Assembly (NCBI GenBank): GCA_937870825.1
Contig: CALMZO010000041.1
Coordinates: 1 to 33,397 of the forward strand
Reading direction: 5' to 3'
Source: an uncultured Chloroflexota bacterium
GTDB taxonomy: Bacteria > Chloroflexota > Anaerolineae > UBA4142 > SHND01
Length of the DNA: 33,397 nucleotides
Positions 15,600-24,488 of this stretch are shown here, in pieces. The translations under genes and the position numbers were made by a program. Below the pieces are notes generated by a model that was not told the origin of the DNA, searched no databases, and was given only the letters and a program-made list of their open reading frames with translations. How positions within the stretch are numbered: position 1 is the first letter of the stretch; every line of letters begins with the position of its first letter.

Positions 15600-16255
15600 T
15601 TAATTCAATTCTCGTTGCAGCTTCTCAACAATCGTTTCCAACGTGAACACGCGCCCGAAATTTTTATTTTCGGCAGGTACACCGTCCACGGCGCGTTCGG
15701 CGGCGATGTTTTCAAAAGCATATCGTTCACCGCATCGTGATACGCTTGCCATTTTTCGCGATTGCGCCAATCTTCAGCGGTCAATTTCCACTGTTTATAT
15801 AACACCGCCGCGCGCGCTTGGAAACGCCGCAATTGTTCTTCGGGTGAAATGTGAAGCCAAAATTTTTGAATCACCACACCGTCATCCGCGAGCGTGCGTT
15901 CAAAATCTTGAATGTCGCGATACCCTTCCCGCCACTCTTGTTTCGAAATATTTTTTGCGATGCGGTCAATCAAGACGCGGCGATACCAACTGCCGTGAAA
16001 AATCGCAATCTCGCCGCGCGCGGGAATTTTTAACCAAAAGCGCTGGAGCCATGGAAAGCGTTGTTCGCGCGTGGTGCGAGGATTGATGGGATGCACACGA
16101 AGCCCGCGCGGGTCGAGACGCGCCGTCAATTCCGTAATCGCGCGTCCTTTGCCCGCCGCGCGCCCGATTTCGTACATTTGAAATTTGAGTGGTCTCATGC
16201 GCGCGCGATACTCGTCTTGTGACAATTCGCGCGTGAGGTCGAGTTGTTCGAGCAT
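15600..16255 (-). pseudogene. Degenerate polyphosphate kinase 2 (PPK2)
   Basis: The open frame (stop at 15605) gives 216 residues clearly of PPK2 type: LTARLDPRGLRVHPINPR, WLQRFWLKIPARGEIAIF, FERTLADDGVVIQKFWLHIS and EDWRNREKWQAY. Three defects are visible. First, Walker A reads GRAAGKGRAI and lacks the preceding EGWDAA; comparison with the family suggests an in-frame loss of about 20 codons between two GCGGCG-like stretches. Second, the Walker B region reads IFHGSWYRR where active enzymes have IFDRSWYGR, losing the Asp and Arg. Third, after NAPWTV (near 15680) the family-like C-terminus VPAENKNFGRVFTLETIVEK continues in another frame to a TAA at 15600, so a one-base deletion has occurred. 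Phosphotransfer from polyphosphate to nucleotides is unlikely to survive. Sequencing error could explain only the last defect. Confidence 0.7.
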
Positions 16256-16263
16256 GATGCCGA

Positions 16264-16316
16264 GTAGCGGGTAGCAAGCAGCATAGAGAATTCCTTGCTA
16301 CCTTCAACCTGCTACT
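16264..16316. repeat. Inverted heptamer-type repeat between DinB and PPK2 genes
   Basis: GTAGCGG GTAGCAA GCAGCAT on the left is answered by TTGCTAC and CTGCTACT on the right, with the exact GTAGCAA/TTGCTAC pair at 16271-16277 and 16295-16301. It fills the space between the PPK2 start and the DinB stop, so the PPK2 remnant has no normal ribosome-binding site. Confidence 0.6.
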
Positions 16317-16812
16317 ATTTCACAACAGCCATATACACCAACAAATCCAAATCGCCGGGCGAGTGATTCAACTGCGTGAGCAAGAGCGCGATTTCGCTGC
16401 GATGCTGCGTCGCGTGATTGACTTGATGCACCATCGTTTGCCAGCGCGCATACGCAAAGGGCTGCCCGCGTATGTTGGTAAAGTGCATCACGTCCTGCAA
16501 AACATTTTCTTCAGCAGCTTCGATAAATCCTTGCGTGTGTTGTTCCACTTGCTCCCAGTACTCGCGTATCAGCGCGAGCGTCCCGAAATCGTTCGGGTCA
16601 AGCAAACGCGTCGGCGAGACGCCGCCCCAACGCGCGAGCCAAATTTCTTGCGCGCCCATCGTATGCACGAGCGTATCGCGGATGGATGGATTCGCCGTTG
16701 AAGAACCTTGCCCGCGCAAAAATTCTTCTTGGGTCAATTGCGCGCAGGTGTCGAGAATGCGTTGATTTGCCCAGTTGTTGTAGGCGTAGAGAAAACGAAG
16801 ATAGTCTTTCAT
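16315..16812 (-). CDS. DinB-like four-helix metal-binding protein
   Basis: The 165-residue protein has the DinB/YfiT architecture. It starts MKDYLRFLYAYNNWANQRIL, then IRDTLVHTMGAQEIWLARW with the first metal His near residue 50, and HQVNHATQHRSEIALLLTQL near 130 with the His pair of the metal site. Such proteins are dimeric helical bundles with a divalent metal. Members include thiol transferases and many of unknown reaction. The start overlaps the stop of the upstream ureohydrolase gene by 4 bp, so the two are translationally coupled. Confidence 0.87.
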   Translation of the reverse strand: MKDYLRFLYAYNNWANQRILDTCAQLTQEEFLRGQGSSTANPSIRDTLVHTMGAQEIWLARWGGVSPTRLLDPNDFGTLALIREYWEQVEQHTQGFIEAAEENVLQDVMHFTNIRGQPFAYARWQTMVHQVNHATQHRSEIALLLTQLNHSPGDLDLLVYMAVVK

Positions 16813-17774
16813 TCTTTCACCTTTTCCGTGTGTGGTTTATGTTTGCGTTCATCAAAAATCGCGCCGAGAAAATCCAAAATAATACGCGCGGCGAGTTGCG
16901 CGGTAATTTCGCTCGGGTCGTACTGCGGCGCGACTTCGACGAAATCAAAACCGACGACGTTTCCTTTTTTTGCAATGCCGCGCAAAAAATCCGTCACCTC
17001 GACGTAATTGAATCCGCCGAAGGACGGCGAACCGCTGCCCGGCGCAAGCGACGCGTCGAGTGAATCCACGTCTATTGTGACATAATAACGCGGCGCGTCA
17101 GGAATTTTCGCGAGCGCGTTTTCGACGCCGATGCCCTTGAATTCGCGCGCGCCGATGATGATGCTGCCGTTCCGTTTGGCGTCCTGAAAATCTTCGGGAC
17201 CCGATGAACCCGGTCCGCGAATTCCGACTTGCGCGATGCCGGTCACATGCGGCATTTCGTGAATTCTCCGCATCACGTTGCCGTGTCCTTCGCGAATGCC
17301 GTGCCGTTCATTCACGTAATCCATGTGCGCGTCGAGTTGCACGACAAACACCGGTTCTTGGGAATCAAACGCGCGCAGAATCGGAATCGGCACCGCATGG
17401 TCGCCGCCGAGCGTAACGGGCAGCGCGCCGCGTTCCAGAATTTTGCGAATCGCCGTTTCGATGTTCTGCAAGCATTCATCCGCGCGCATGTGCAGCATAT
17501 CAATGTCACCGCAGTCCACCATCCGCACGCCGTCCAAAAAAATCGTATCAAAATCCAAATCGTAATAGCCCACCTCGCGCAGCGCATAAATCGCGGAGGC
17601 GTTGCGAATCGCGCGCGGACCGAAACGCGTCCCCGAACGATACTGCGTACCCAAATCGAACGGCGCGCCGATGATGGCGACATCCGCGTCGAGCGTTTCC
17701 AAATCGGTGCAGATGGGCAGTTTGCAAAACGAGGTGATGCCGGTAAAGGGGAGATTGAGGCGGGCCGAGTCCAT
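16809..17774 (-). CDS. Agmatinase/ureohydrolase family protein
   Basis: The 321-residue protein belongs to the arginase fold. Metal-binding motifs are in order: GGDHAVP near 123 (His), LDAHMDY near 144 (Asp, His, Asp) and TIDVDSLD near 230 (Asp, Asp). PFDLGTQYRSGTRFGP near the N-terminus is typical of agmatinases and related guanidino-hydrolases. It would release urea from agmatine or a similar guanidino compound using two Mn2+. Substrate choice within the family (agmatine, guanidinobutyrate, guanidinopropionate) cannot be settled here. No Shine-Dalgarno precedes the ATG, which abuts an octamer repeat. Confidence 0.87.
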   Translation of the reverse strand: MDSARLNLPFTGITSFCKLPICTDLETLDADVAIIGAPFDLGTQYRSGTRFGPRAIRNASAIYALREVGYYDLDFDTIFLDGVRMVDCGDIDMLHMRADECLQNIETAIRKILERGALPVTLGGDHAVPIPILRAFDSQEPVFVVQLDAHMDYVNERHGIREGHGNVMRRIHEMPHVTGIAQVGIRGPGSSGPEDFQDAKRNGSIIIGAREFKGIGVENALAKIPDAPRYYVTIDVDSLDASLAPGSGSPSFGGFNYVEVTDFLRGIAKKGNVVGFDFVEVAPQYDPSEITAQLAARIILDFLGAIFDERKHKPHTEKVKE

Positions 17775-17783
17775 TGGATATTT

Positions 17784-17807
17784 GGTGATTGGGTGATTAG
17801 GTGATTT
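17784..17807. repeat. Octamer tandem repeat over the ADH stop codon
   Basis: GGTGATTG, GGTGATTA and GGTGATTT run in tandem. The alcohol dehydrogenase stop codon (TAA, 17797-17799) and its last residues lie inside this repeat. Confidence 0.7.
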
Positions 17808-18795
17808 GAAGGACAGTCGCGCCGTTCACGCGCGAATGTTTTACATCTTGCAATGCGCGATTTGCATCAGTGAATGGATATGTTGTAATTTCCGTACGAA
17901 TCGGAATTTGCGCGGCGAGTTCCAACAGTTCTTGCACATCGCGTCGCGTCGAATTTGCTGCGCTGCGAATCGTACGCTCGTGATACAACAACGCGTAATC
18001 GAATGACGGAATCGCGCTCGAATGAACGCCCGCGTGAACAATCGTCGCGCCGCGTTCGCTCAATTCCAACGCGCGCACAATCAAATCGCCAACGGGCGCA
18101 AAAATAATCGCGCTGTCGAGTTGTTGCGGCGGCGTTTCATTTGCGCTGCCAACCCATTCCGCGCCGAGTTCGCGCGCGTGCTGTTGATGCTTTTCGCTGC
18201 GTGTGAAAACGAAAACGCGCTTGTGCCAAAACCGCGCGATTTGCAAAACGATGTGCGCGCTCGCGCCAAAACCAAACAGTCCAAGTATTTCGCCGCGTGA
18301 AATTTCGCTCAGACGCAACGCACGATAACCGATAACGCCCGCACAGAGCAGCGGTGCCGCATGAACATCGTCGAACGCGTCAGGAATCGCGTACGCGAAA
18401 TTTTCGTCAATGCAAATGGATTCTGCAAAACCGCCGTTCGTATCGAATCCGGTAAAACGAATATCCTCGCACAAATTTTCGCGGTCGGTGTTGAACCACT
18501 TGCAATCCGCATCAATGAAATTCAGCCACGGAACACCGACGCGCGTTCCAATCGAAAATTTTTCTGCGCCTCTGCCTTGCTCCTCGACAATTCCAACGAT
18601 TTGATGCCCCGGCACGATTGGCAAAAACGCGGGATGAATTTCGCCTTCGCAAATATGCAAATCCGTGTGACACACACCGCACGCAGAAACCCTGATGCGA
18701 ATTTCGCGCGGGCGCGGCGTCGGTGTTGGAATGTCGGTGAACGTCAAGGGATTCGCGTCAACGTTGTTCGGGGCTGCGAGAACTTGCGCCTTCAC
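17797..18795 (-). CDS. Zinc-dependent alcohol dehydrogenase, structural zinc site partly lost
   Basis: The frame is open to 18876, but those first 27 codons lie in a heptamer repeat. The GTG at 18795 (V-KAQVLAAPNN) begins the family sequence and gives 332 residues. The catalytic zinc site is intact: CGVCHTDLH with Cys and PGHQIVG with His and Glu-side context. The Rossmann domain has GLFGFGASAHI near 170. The structural zinc lobe, normally four Cys spaced C-x2-C-x2-C-x7-C, reads DADCKWFNTDRENLC, with Asp and Phe replacing the first and third Cys. The enzyme should oxidise an alcohol or reduce an aldehyde with NAD(P)(H). Loss of the structural zinc occurs in some subfamilies and need not inactivate it. 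Confidence 0.87.
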   Translation of the reverse strand: MKAQVLAAPNNVDANPLTFTDIPTPTPRPREIRIRVSACGVCHTDLHICEGEIHPAFLPIVPGHQIVGIVEEQGRGAEKFSIGTRVGVPWLNFIDADCKWFNTDRENLCEDIRFTGFDTNGGFAESICIDENFAYAIPDAFDDVHAAPLLCAGVIGYRALRLSEISRGEILGLFGFGASAHIVLQIARFWHKRVFVFTRSEKHQQHARELGAEWVGSANETPPQQLDSAIIFAPVGDLIVRALELSERGATIVHAGVHSSAIPSFDYALLYHERTIRSAANSTRRDVQELLELAAQIPIRTEITTYPFTDANRALQDVKHSRVNGATVLQIT

Positions 18796-18800
18796 TATCG

Positions 18801-18871
18801 GACGGATGACGAATGACGAATGACGGAAATACAGAGTGTATGGCGTTCGTCGTCCGTCGTTCGTCCTTCGT
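18801..18871. repeat. Inverted pair of heptamer arrays
   Basis: GACGGAT, GACGAAT, GACGAAT (18801-18821) face CGTTCGT, CGTCCGT, CGTTCGT, CCTTCGT (18844-18871), which are 7-mers of the opposite strand. The arrays fill the gap between the MaoC gene stop (18873) and the ADH start (18795) and create a false N-terminal extension of ADH. Confidence 0.85.
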
Positions 18872-18872
18872 C

Positions 18873-19331
18873 TCACTCCCCCCGCCCTTTAATCAGCACG
18901 GTCATATCCGCCTGCTGTGTCACCTCATCGCGTTGATTGTACAAGCGCGTTTCGAGAACGACAAGTCCGCCGCCCATCGCTTTCATTTCTTTTTTCTGTT
19001 TGATTTTTGATGTGGCGCGAATCGTGTCTCCGATTTTGATGGGCGCTTTGAACTTCGCTTCAAGGCCCATGAACGCGAGAACGGTGCCTTCCATGAAACC
19101 GAGGGGCCACAACAAACCGAGCGTGTACGACAATCCCAAAAGCCCGTGCGCGATGCGTTCGCCGAACATCGTGGTCTTGCTGTATTCCGCGTCGGTGTGC
19201 ATCGGATTCGTGTCACCCGTCAGATTCGCGAACTGCACAAGGTCGCTTTCGGTAATGGTGCGTCCGGCGGTAAAAATTTCATCGCCGATGTTTAATTCTT
19301 CAAAGTATTTGCCGCGTGGTTGATATGGCAT
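18873..19331 (-). CDS. MaoC-like (R)-hydratase family protein
   Basis: The frame opens at 19388 within a repeat array. The ATG at 19331 (MPYQPRGKYFEELNIGD) gives 152 residues and the usual hot-dog-fold start. The active-site motif is present: FANLTGDTNPMHTDAEYSKTTMFGERIAHGLL, with the catalytic Asp and His in GDTNPMHTD (near residue 45). A C-terminal beta sheet ends QQADMTVLIKG. These proteins hydrate trans-2-enoyl-CoA or act as related dehydratases. Adjacent genes do not define a pathway. Confidence 0.87.
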   Translation of the reverse strand: MPYQPRGKYFEELNIGDEIFTAGRTITESDLVQFANLTGDTNPMHTDAEYSKTTMFGERIAHGLLGLSYTLGLLWPLGFMEGTVLAFMGLEAKFKAPIKIGDTIRATSKIKQKKEMKAMGGGLVVLETRLYNQRDEVTQQADMTVLIKGRGE

Positions 19332-19340
19332 GTGTTGTGT

Positions 19341-19398
19341 AGTAGGTATCAGGTAGCAAGTCGTAGGGTTGACCTTGCTACCTACCACTTGCTACTTG

Positions 19399-19401
<3 letters not shown>
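19341..19401. repeat. Inverted heptamer arrays between MaoC and enolase genes
   Basis: AGTAGGT, ATCAGGT, AGCAAGT, CGTAGGG (19341-19368) face CTTGCTA, CCTACCA, CTTGCTA, CTTGCTA (19374-19401). The last CTA is the enolase stop codon (TAG on the - strand), so the array reaches exactly to the gene end. Confidence 0.85.
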
Positions 19402-20691
<1,290 letters not shown>

Positions 20692-20922
20692 TTATCCTTT
20701 CAAAAGTTTCTGAAACTCGTGCGGTTCGATTTCTGCATCCCGCAATATCTTGCGCAATAATCCAATACCAATATCTTCGCTTTTGTGAACCGGCACGACA
20801 GTGGCTCTACCATCTTGATGCTGCAAAAAGGCGTGACTGCCGCGTTGTCGTACTGCAACAAAACCCGCACGTTCCAACGCGCGAATGACTTGGCGGCTTG
20901 TCACGCGAGGTAATTTGCTCAT
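20692..20922 (-). CDS. hicA: HicA-family toxin (mRNA interferase)
   Basis: The 76-residue protein has the double-stranded-RNA-binding-like HicA fold: SRQVIRALERAGFVAVRQRGSHAFLQH, with the catalytic His in GSHAFL near residue 29, then RATVVPVHKSEDIGIGLLRKILRDAEI, typical of HicA/YcfA. It would cleave mRNA when released from HicB. Its start overlaps the end of the antitoxin gene by 4 bp. The order here is antitoxin first, the reverse of the classical E. coli hicAB. Confidence 0.9.
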   Translation of the reverse strand: MSKLPRVTSRQVIRALERAGFVAVRQRGSHAFLQHQDGRATVVPVHKSEDIGIGLLRKILRDAEIEPHEFQKLLKG

Positions 20923-21179
20923 ACGCGCACGCGCTGCAAGCCAACAAATTCGAGCGAAGGGTAAAGTTCATCTTCACTCACGTCAAGGCAAAGTAGAATT
21001 GCCTCCTTGATACGCTGGGTCAAATCGTCCAGTGTACGCGCTTGGGTGTGACAGCCGTGTAGTTCGGGGACGCTTGCAACATACCAGCCCTCTTCATCGC
21101 GCTCTATCACAACTGTAAATTCGCGCGCGGGCAAATCATTTTTGGACTTGCGTCCATGTTTTGTCATAGTTGTACTCAT
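20919..21179 (-). CDS. hicB: HicB-family antitoxin
   Basis: The ATG at 21179 overlaps the preceding stop as ATGA, which decides between several possible starts. The 86-residue protein has the HicB partial RNase H-like fold: EFTVVIERDEEGWYVASVPELHGCHTQARTLDDLTQRIKEAILLCL. There is no C-terminal DNA-binding HTH or ribbon-helix-helix, so this is a short HicB. The C-terminus SLEFVGLQRVRV probably contacts HicA. It neutralises HicA by direct binding. Confidence 0.88.
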   Translation of the reverse strand: MSTTMTKHGRKSKNDLPAREFTVVIERDEEGWYVASVPELHGCHTQARTLDDLTQRIKEAILLCLDVSEDELYPSLEFVGLQRVRV

Positions 21180-22339
21180 TTCGATTCGCAAGATTCAACA
21201 ATCACGGGATTCGCGCCCCACAACAAACACTCAAAACTATTTTGATTTTGCGATTGCACGCGCGCGCGAATGCTGCTCCCCGCGCCATGCACAATTTGAA
21301 TTTTATCGGTGCTGGTCAATTCACGCGCATTTTCCGCGCGCCACTGCGCGGCTTGCTGCGTGACGCGCGCTTGACAATCGGCGCAGCGAAAACTGCCGCG
21401 CGGAATAAATTCCGAGAGATAGCGCGTGTATTCCGCATTCAAGTCATAGCAGCCGCCCGTAAATTCCCCATAGGTTGTGATGCGACAGCGCCAGTTAAAG
21501 CCGTTCGTAAAGGTAACGTCGACATACGATTCACCCACGGCGCTTGGCTCGGACGAGGCGAGGCGCACCGTGTATGCGGGCGTAAAATTTTTTTTCCACC
21601 GCTGTCCCAAGAGATACACCAATGCGCGATGAATTTCCATCTGTGTTTGGTCTTGGTCGGGCGCGTCATTCAGTCCACTTTGAATCACACTGTGAATCAA
21701 TTGCTGCGGCGCGCGTAAGGGGAGATGCGCGGTGCCGTCAAACAAAAACGCATACGCGAACATCAGTGGAAACGCAAATAAAAACATTGCCCAGCCGCCG
21801 AGCGTGATTTTGTAATCTTCTGTAGAACGCTCCCACGCCCAATTTACCGTCACGCTTTGCATCAAACCGACGAGAACGCCGAGACACGCGCCCAATGTTG
21901 CGAGCATCCCGAAGGAATCTGTTGCGGCATCGGGGATGGGCAGAAATTCGACAAGTTGTAAATTGACATCGAAAGTTTGCAGCGCAACGCGCGCGCCGTT
22001 AAAGGGAATATGAATCGCGCACCATCCGGCAATCACACCAAAGAGGACCCACAATGGCAGCTTGAGCAGCCAATTGACATAGCCGCCAATGCCGCCAATC
22101 AAAATGGACAATGGAAGAATTGTGACAAGCGCGATTGCGAGTTTCGCCCACCAGTACTCGGTGTGAAGACCAAACAGTTGAACTGCATCCCAACCATAAC
22201 CCATCACCAACACGAGCGCGCCAAAGACCATGCCGTAGCGCCAACCTGCCGCGCGTTCAAACGCATGTTTCGCGCGCAGCTGTGATTCGCCGCGCATCTT
22301 GAGATAGGGATTTAATTCGATGGGGCGCTGGTTAATCAC
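21176..22339 (-). CDS. Polytopic membrane protein with soluble C-terminal domain, unknown function
   Basis: The frame is open to a TTG at 22369. The GTG at 22339 (V-INQRPIELNPYLKM) is my choice; an ATG at 22297 is possible, and none has a good ribosome-binding site. Hydrophobic segments around GMVFGALVLVMGYGW, LAIALVTILPLSILIGG, LPLWVLFGVIAGWCA, MLATLGACLGVLVGLM and GWAMFLFAFPLMFAYAFLF suggest five membrane spans. About 175 C-terminal residues follow, with paired Cys in GSFRCADCQARV. It overlaps hicB by 4 bp. I do not recognise the family. Confidence 0.6.
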   Translation of the reverse strand: MINQRPIELNPYLKMRGESQLRAKHAFERAAGWRYGMVFGALVLVMGYGWDAVQLFGLHTEYWWAKLAIALVTILPLSILIGGIGGYVNWLLKLPLWVLFGVIAGWCAIHIPFNGARVALQTFDVNLQLVEFLPIPDAATDSFGMLATLGACLGVLVGLMQSVTVNWAWERSTEDYKITLGGWAMFLFAFPLMFAYAFLFDGTAHLPLRAPQQLIHSVIQSGLNDAPDQDQTQMEIHRALVYLLGQRWKKNFTPAYTVRLASSEPSAVGESYVDVTFTNGFNWRCRITTYGEFTGGCYDLNAEYTRYLSEFIPRGSFRCADCQARVTQQAAQWRAENARELTSTDKIQIVHGAGSSIRARVQSQNQNSFECLLWGANPVIVESCESK

Positions 22340-22367
22340 GAGGCACTCACAAAGAATGTCCTGGGGC

Positions 22368-22398
22368 AAAAAAAAGAATAGGCGTGTACGCCCATTCT
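22368..22398 (-). terminator. Rho-independent terminator after the nucleotidyltransferase gene
   Basis: On the - strand AGAATGGGCGT pairs with ACGCCTATTCT (one wobble), followed by eight T. It ends the transcript of the gene at 22425-23123 and separates it from the membrane protein gene. Confidence 0.82.
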
Positions 22399-22424
22399 AT
22401 CTCAATTATTCTTTCCCTCAAACA

Positions 22425-23123
22425 TTATTTTTTGGCTTTTTGTTTCATTGTCTTGTTGTGTGGAGATTCCAATTCCTTTTTTCCAAGAAAGACAAGTGAT
22501 TCTAAATCATCCAAATCTTCGGGGCTATACTTGGCAATCACACGACGTACCGCGTCGCGTTCTTGTTCTGTGGCAAGGCCTAACATGGATGACATATCTC
22601 CAACGTCACGCCCGCGATTTGCCATCAGTTTCATCAGCACAAGATATGGCAACGCAATCGTAGGATACCCTGCTTTGTCTTGGTTCGGATGTGCCAATGC
22701 TTGGCGCACCCACTTGGCATCACCAAAAATTACATCAAGTTCAATCCCTTTGGGAGAACGAGTGAGAAAACCGGGAACAACAAGCGGCGAAACAATTTTG
22801 TATCCCGCATCACGCAAACGCGCGACCACTTCTTGTCCATCCTTTGTATGCACGAGAATATCCATATCCATCGTTTTCCGTTCGGGCATATACGCGCGTG
22901 TTGCAACACTACCAACGACGACCCATGGAATTCCATCGAGAATTTCTCTCAAATCGGGCCATTTTTCCAATGCAGTTCTCCTATGCAGAAATTCCAGTGC
23001 GCTGCCAGAACCCGGTTGCACACGTCGCTTTGCCATTTCAATCATAAAGTGCCGTCGTTGTCGCGGCGTCATATTCCCGTCCGGCGCGATTTTTGCGATG
23101 GGGGGCGGAATTTTCACTGTCAT
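22425..23123 (-). CDS. Nucleotidyltransferase-fold protein (AbiEii/DUF6036-like)
   Basis: The frame opens at 23219 inside the neighbour; the ATG at 23123 (MTVKIPPPIAKIAPDG) gives 232 residues. The core WVVVGSVATRAYMPERKTMDMDILV has the GS-x(n)-D-x-D signature of the pol-beta nucleotidyltransferase fold. GIELDVIFG supplies a third Asp, and IALPYLVLMKLMANRGRDVGDM resembles the alpha-helical region of AbiEii-like proteins. It could transfer NMP to RNA or protein, or be an antitoxin-side enzyme, but no partner toxin is adjacent. A basic C-terminus (KTMKQKAKK) ends it. Confidence 0.7.
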   Translation of the reverse strand: MTVKIPPPIAKIAPDGNMTPRQRRHFMIEMAKRRVQPGSGSALEFLHRRTALEKWPDLREILDGIPWVVVGSVATRAYMPERKTMDMDILVHTKDGQEVVARLRDAGYKIVSPLVVPGFLTRSPKGIELDVIFGDAKWVRQALAHPNQDKAGYPTIALPYLVLMKLMANRGRDVGDMSSMLGLATEQERDAVRRVIAKYSPEDLDDLESLVFLGKKELESPHNKTMKQKAKK

Positions 23124-23163
23124 AATGGAAACAAGTTTAACATTTCTGCGCGCGCCGCGCAAC

Positions 23164-24366
23164 TCAAACCACGCGCGGTCGTCGTGTCCACCACGATTCG
23201 GGCGAACCGACGCGCACATCCTTTCGATTCGCGTGCCAGATGCCGGGAATGCCCGCGTCGCATTTTGGACACGTTCCTTCGTCGGTGAGGTGATAGCCGG
23301 AAATCAAATAGCCGTAGCGTTCAATCAACCGCGCGCGACAATTCGGACAGTACGTGTTTTCCCACTCGTCCACACGCCCCGGCAAATTTCCCGCATACAC
23401 AAAATTCAAGCCCGCGTCGCGTCCGATTTCACACGCGCGCAACAAATCGCGCACACTCGTATTGTCTTTGTCCAACATCTTGTAATCTTGATGAAACGCG
23501 GTGACGTGCCAGGGAATATCTTTCGAGAGCGACGCCAGAAACTGCGCGGCGTCGCGCAATTCCTCAGCCGAATCATTGAAACCCGGAATGACCAGCGTCA
23601 CAATCTCTAACCAAAAACCCATCTCGTACACCATTTTGATTCCGTCGAGAATATGCTGCAACGGCGCGCCGAGTTGGCGATAATTTTTATCGCGCATGGA
23701 TTTCAAATCAATTTTGTATGCGCGCACATAGGGCTTGATGTATTCCAACACCTCGCGCGTCGCGTTGCCGTTGGAGACATACGCGCACAAAAATCCCGCG
23801 TCGCGCGCCTCGTGAAAAACTTCCACCGCCCATTCGCTTGTAATCAACGGCTCGTTGTACGAACTCGCAATCACGCGCGCGTTCTGCTCTTTGCCAATAT
23901 CCACAAGTTGCTTTGGGGTGACGAGTGACGGCGGGCGTCCCGATTCGGGGTCACGCAACGCTTGGGAAATGTCCCAGTTTTGGCAGTAACCGCAGTGCAA
24001 ATCGCATCCCAACATCCCGAACGTCAACGCGTCGCTCGACGGCAAAACATGAAAGAATGGTTTTTTCTCAACCGGGTCGCATTGCAGCGCGGCGACATAA
24101 CCGCGCGGCACGAACAACGTTCCGCCGACGTTGTAGCGAACTTGGCAGATGCCGCGTCCGCCGTCGTTGATTTTGCAATGATGCGCGCACGCAAAACAAT
24201 GCACGCGCTTGTCCGCCAATTTTTCGTACAAATCGCCTTCGCGCACCATCGCATTGACGGCGGACGCGAGCTTGCTTTCGCCCGCAATGGGTTTGCGAAC
24301 AGGAATTTCAGTTATCAGATTTTTTTCCGCGCGGTCCGTGCGGCGCGGTTGTTTTTCTTCTGACAT
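23164..24366 (-). CDS. amrS: AmmeMemoRadiSam system radical SAM enzyme
   Basis: GGAGAG upstream supports the ATG at 24366 and 400 residues. Cys57, 60, 64 and 74 (HCFACAHHC...GICQVR) form an N-terminal metal knuckle. The radical SAM motif C-x3-C-x2-C is at 121, 125 and 128 (GCDLHCGYCQNW). YNEPLITSEWAVEVFHEAR follows near 195, and the C-terminus has a CPNC...CPKC zinc ribbon. This layout is that of the radical SAM member of the widespread AMMECR1/Memo/radical SAM trio. The reaction of the trio is not settled. Neither AMMECR1 nor Memo lies in this window, so the enzyme is detached from its usual partners or they are elsewhere. Confidence 0.88.
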   Translation of the reverse strand: MSEEKQPRRTDRAEKNLITEIPVRKPIAGESKLASAVNAMVREGDLYEKLADKRVHCFACAHHCKINDGGRGICQVRYNVGGTLFVPRGYVAALQCDPVEKKPFFHVLPSSDALTFGMLGCDLHCGYCQNWDISQALRDPESGRPPSLVTPKQLVDIGKEQNARVIASSYNEPLITSEWAVEVFHEARDAGFLCAYVSNGNATREVLEYIKPYVRAYKIDLKSMRDKNYRQLGAPLQHILDGIKMVYEMGFWLEIVTLVIPGFNDSAEELRDAAQFLASLSKDIPWHVTAFHQDYKMLDKDNTSVRDLLRACEIGRDAGLNFVYAGNLPGRVDEWENTYCPNCRARLIERYGYLISGYHLTDEGTCPKCDAGIPGIWHANRKDVRVGSPESWWTRRPRVV

Positions 24367-24488
24367 GCTTTCTCTCCGAGAACAAAAGCGCCGACAAGTC
24401 CCCTGCATGGGTTCAACTTGTCGGCGATGGACTTGCATTTCCAAGCTAGCACTGACGCCGGGGATTGTCAATAACAAATTTTTGCGTG

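Noticed and set aside
18796-18876. N-terminal extension of the alcohol dehydrogenase frame
   Set aside because: The 27 codons are translated heptamer repeat; the GTG at 18795 begins the family sequence.
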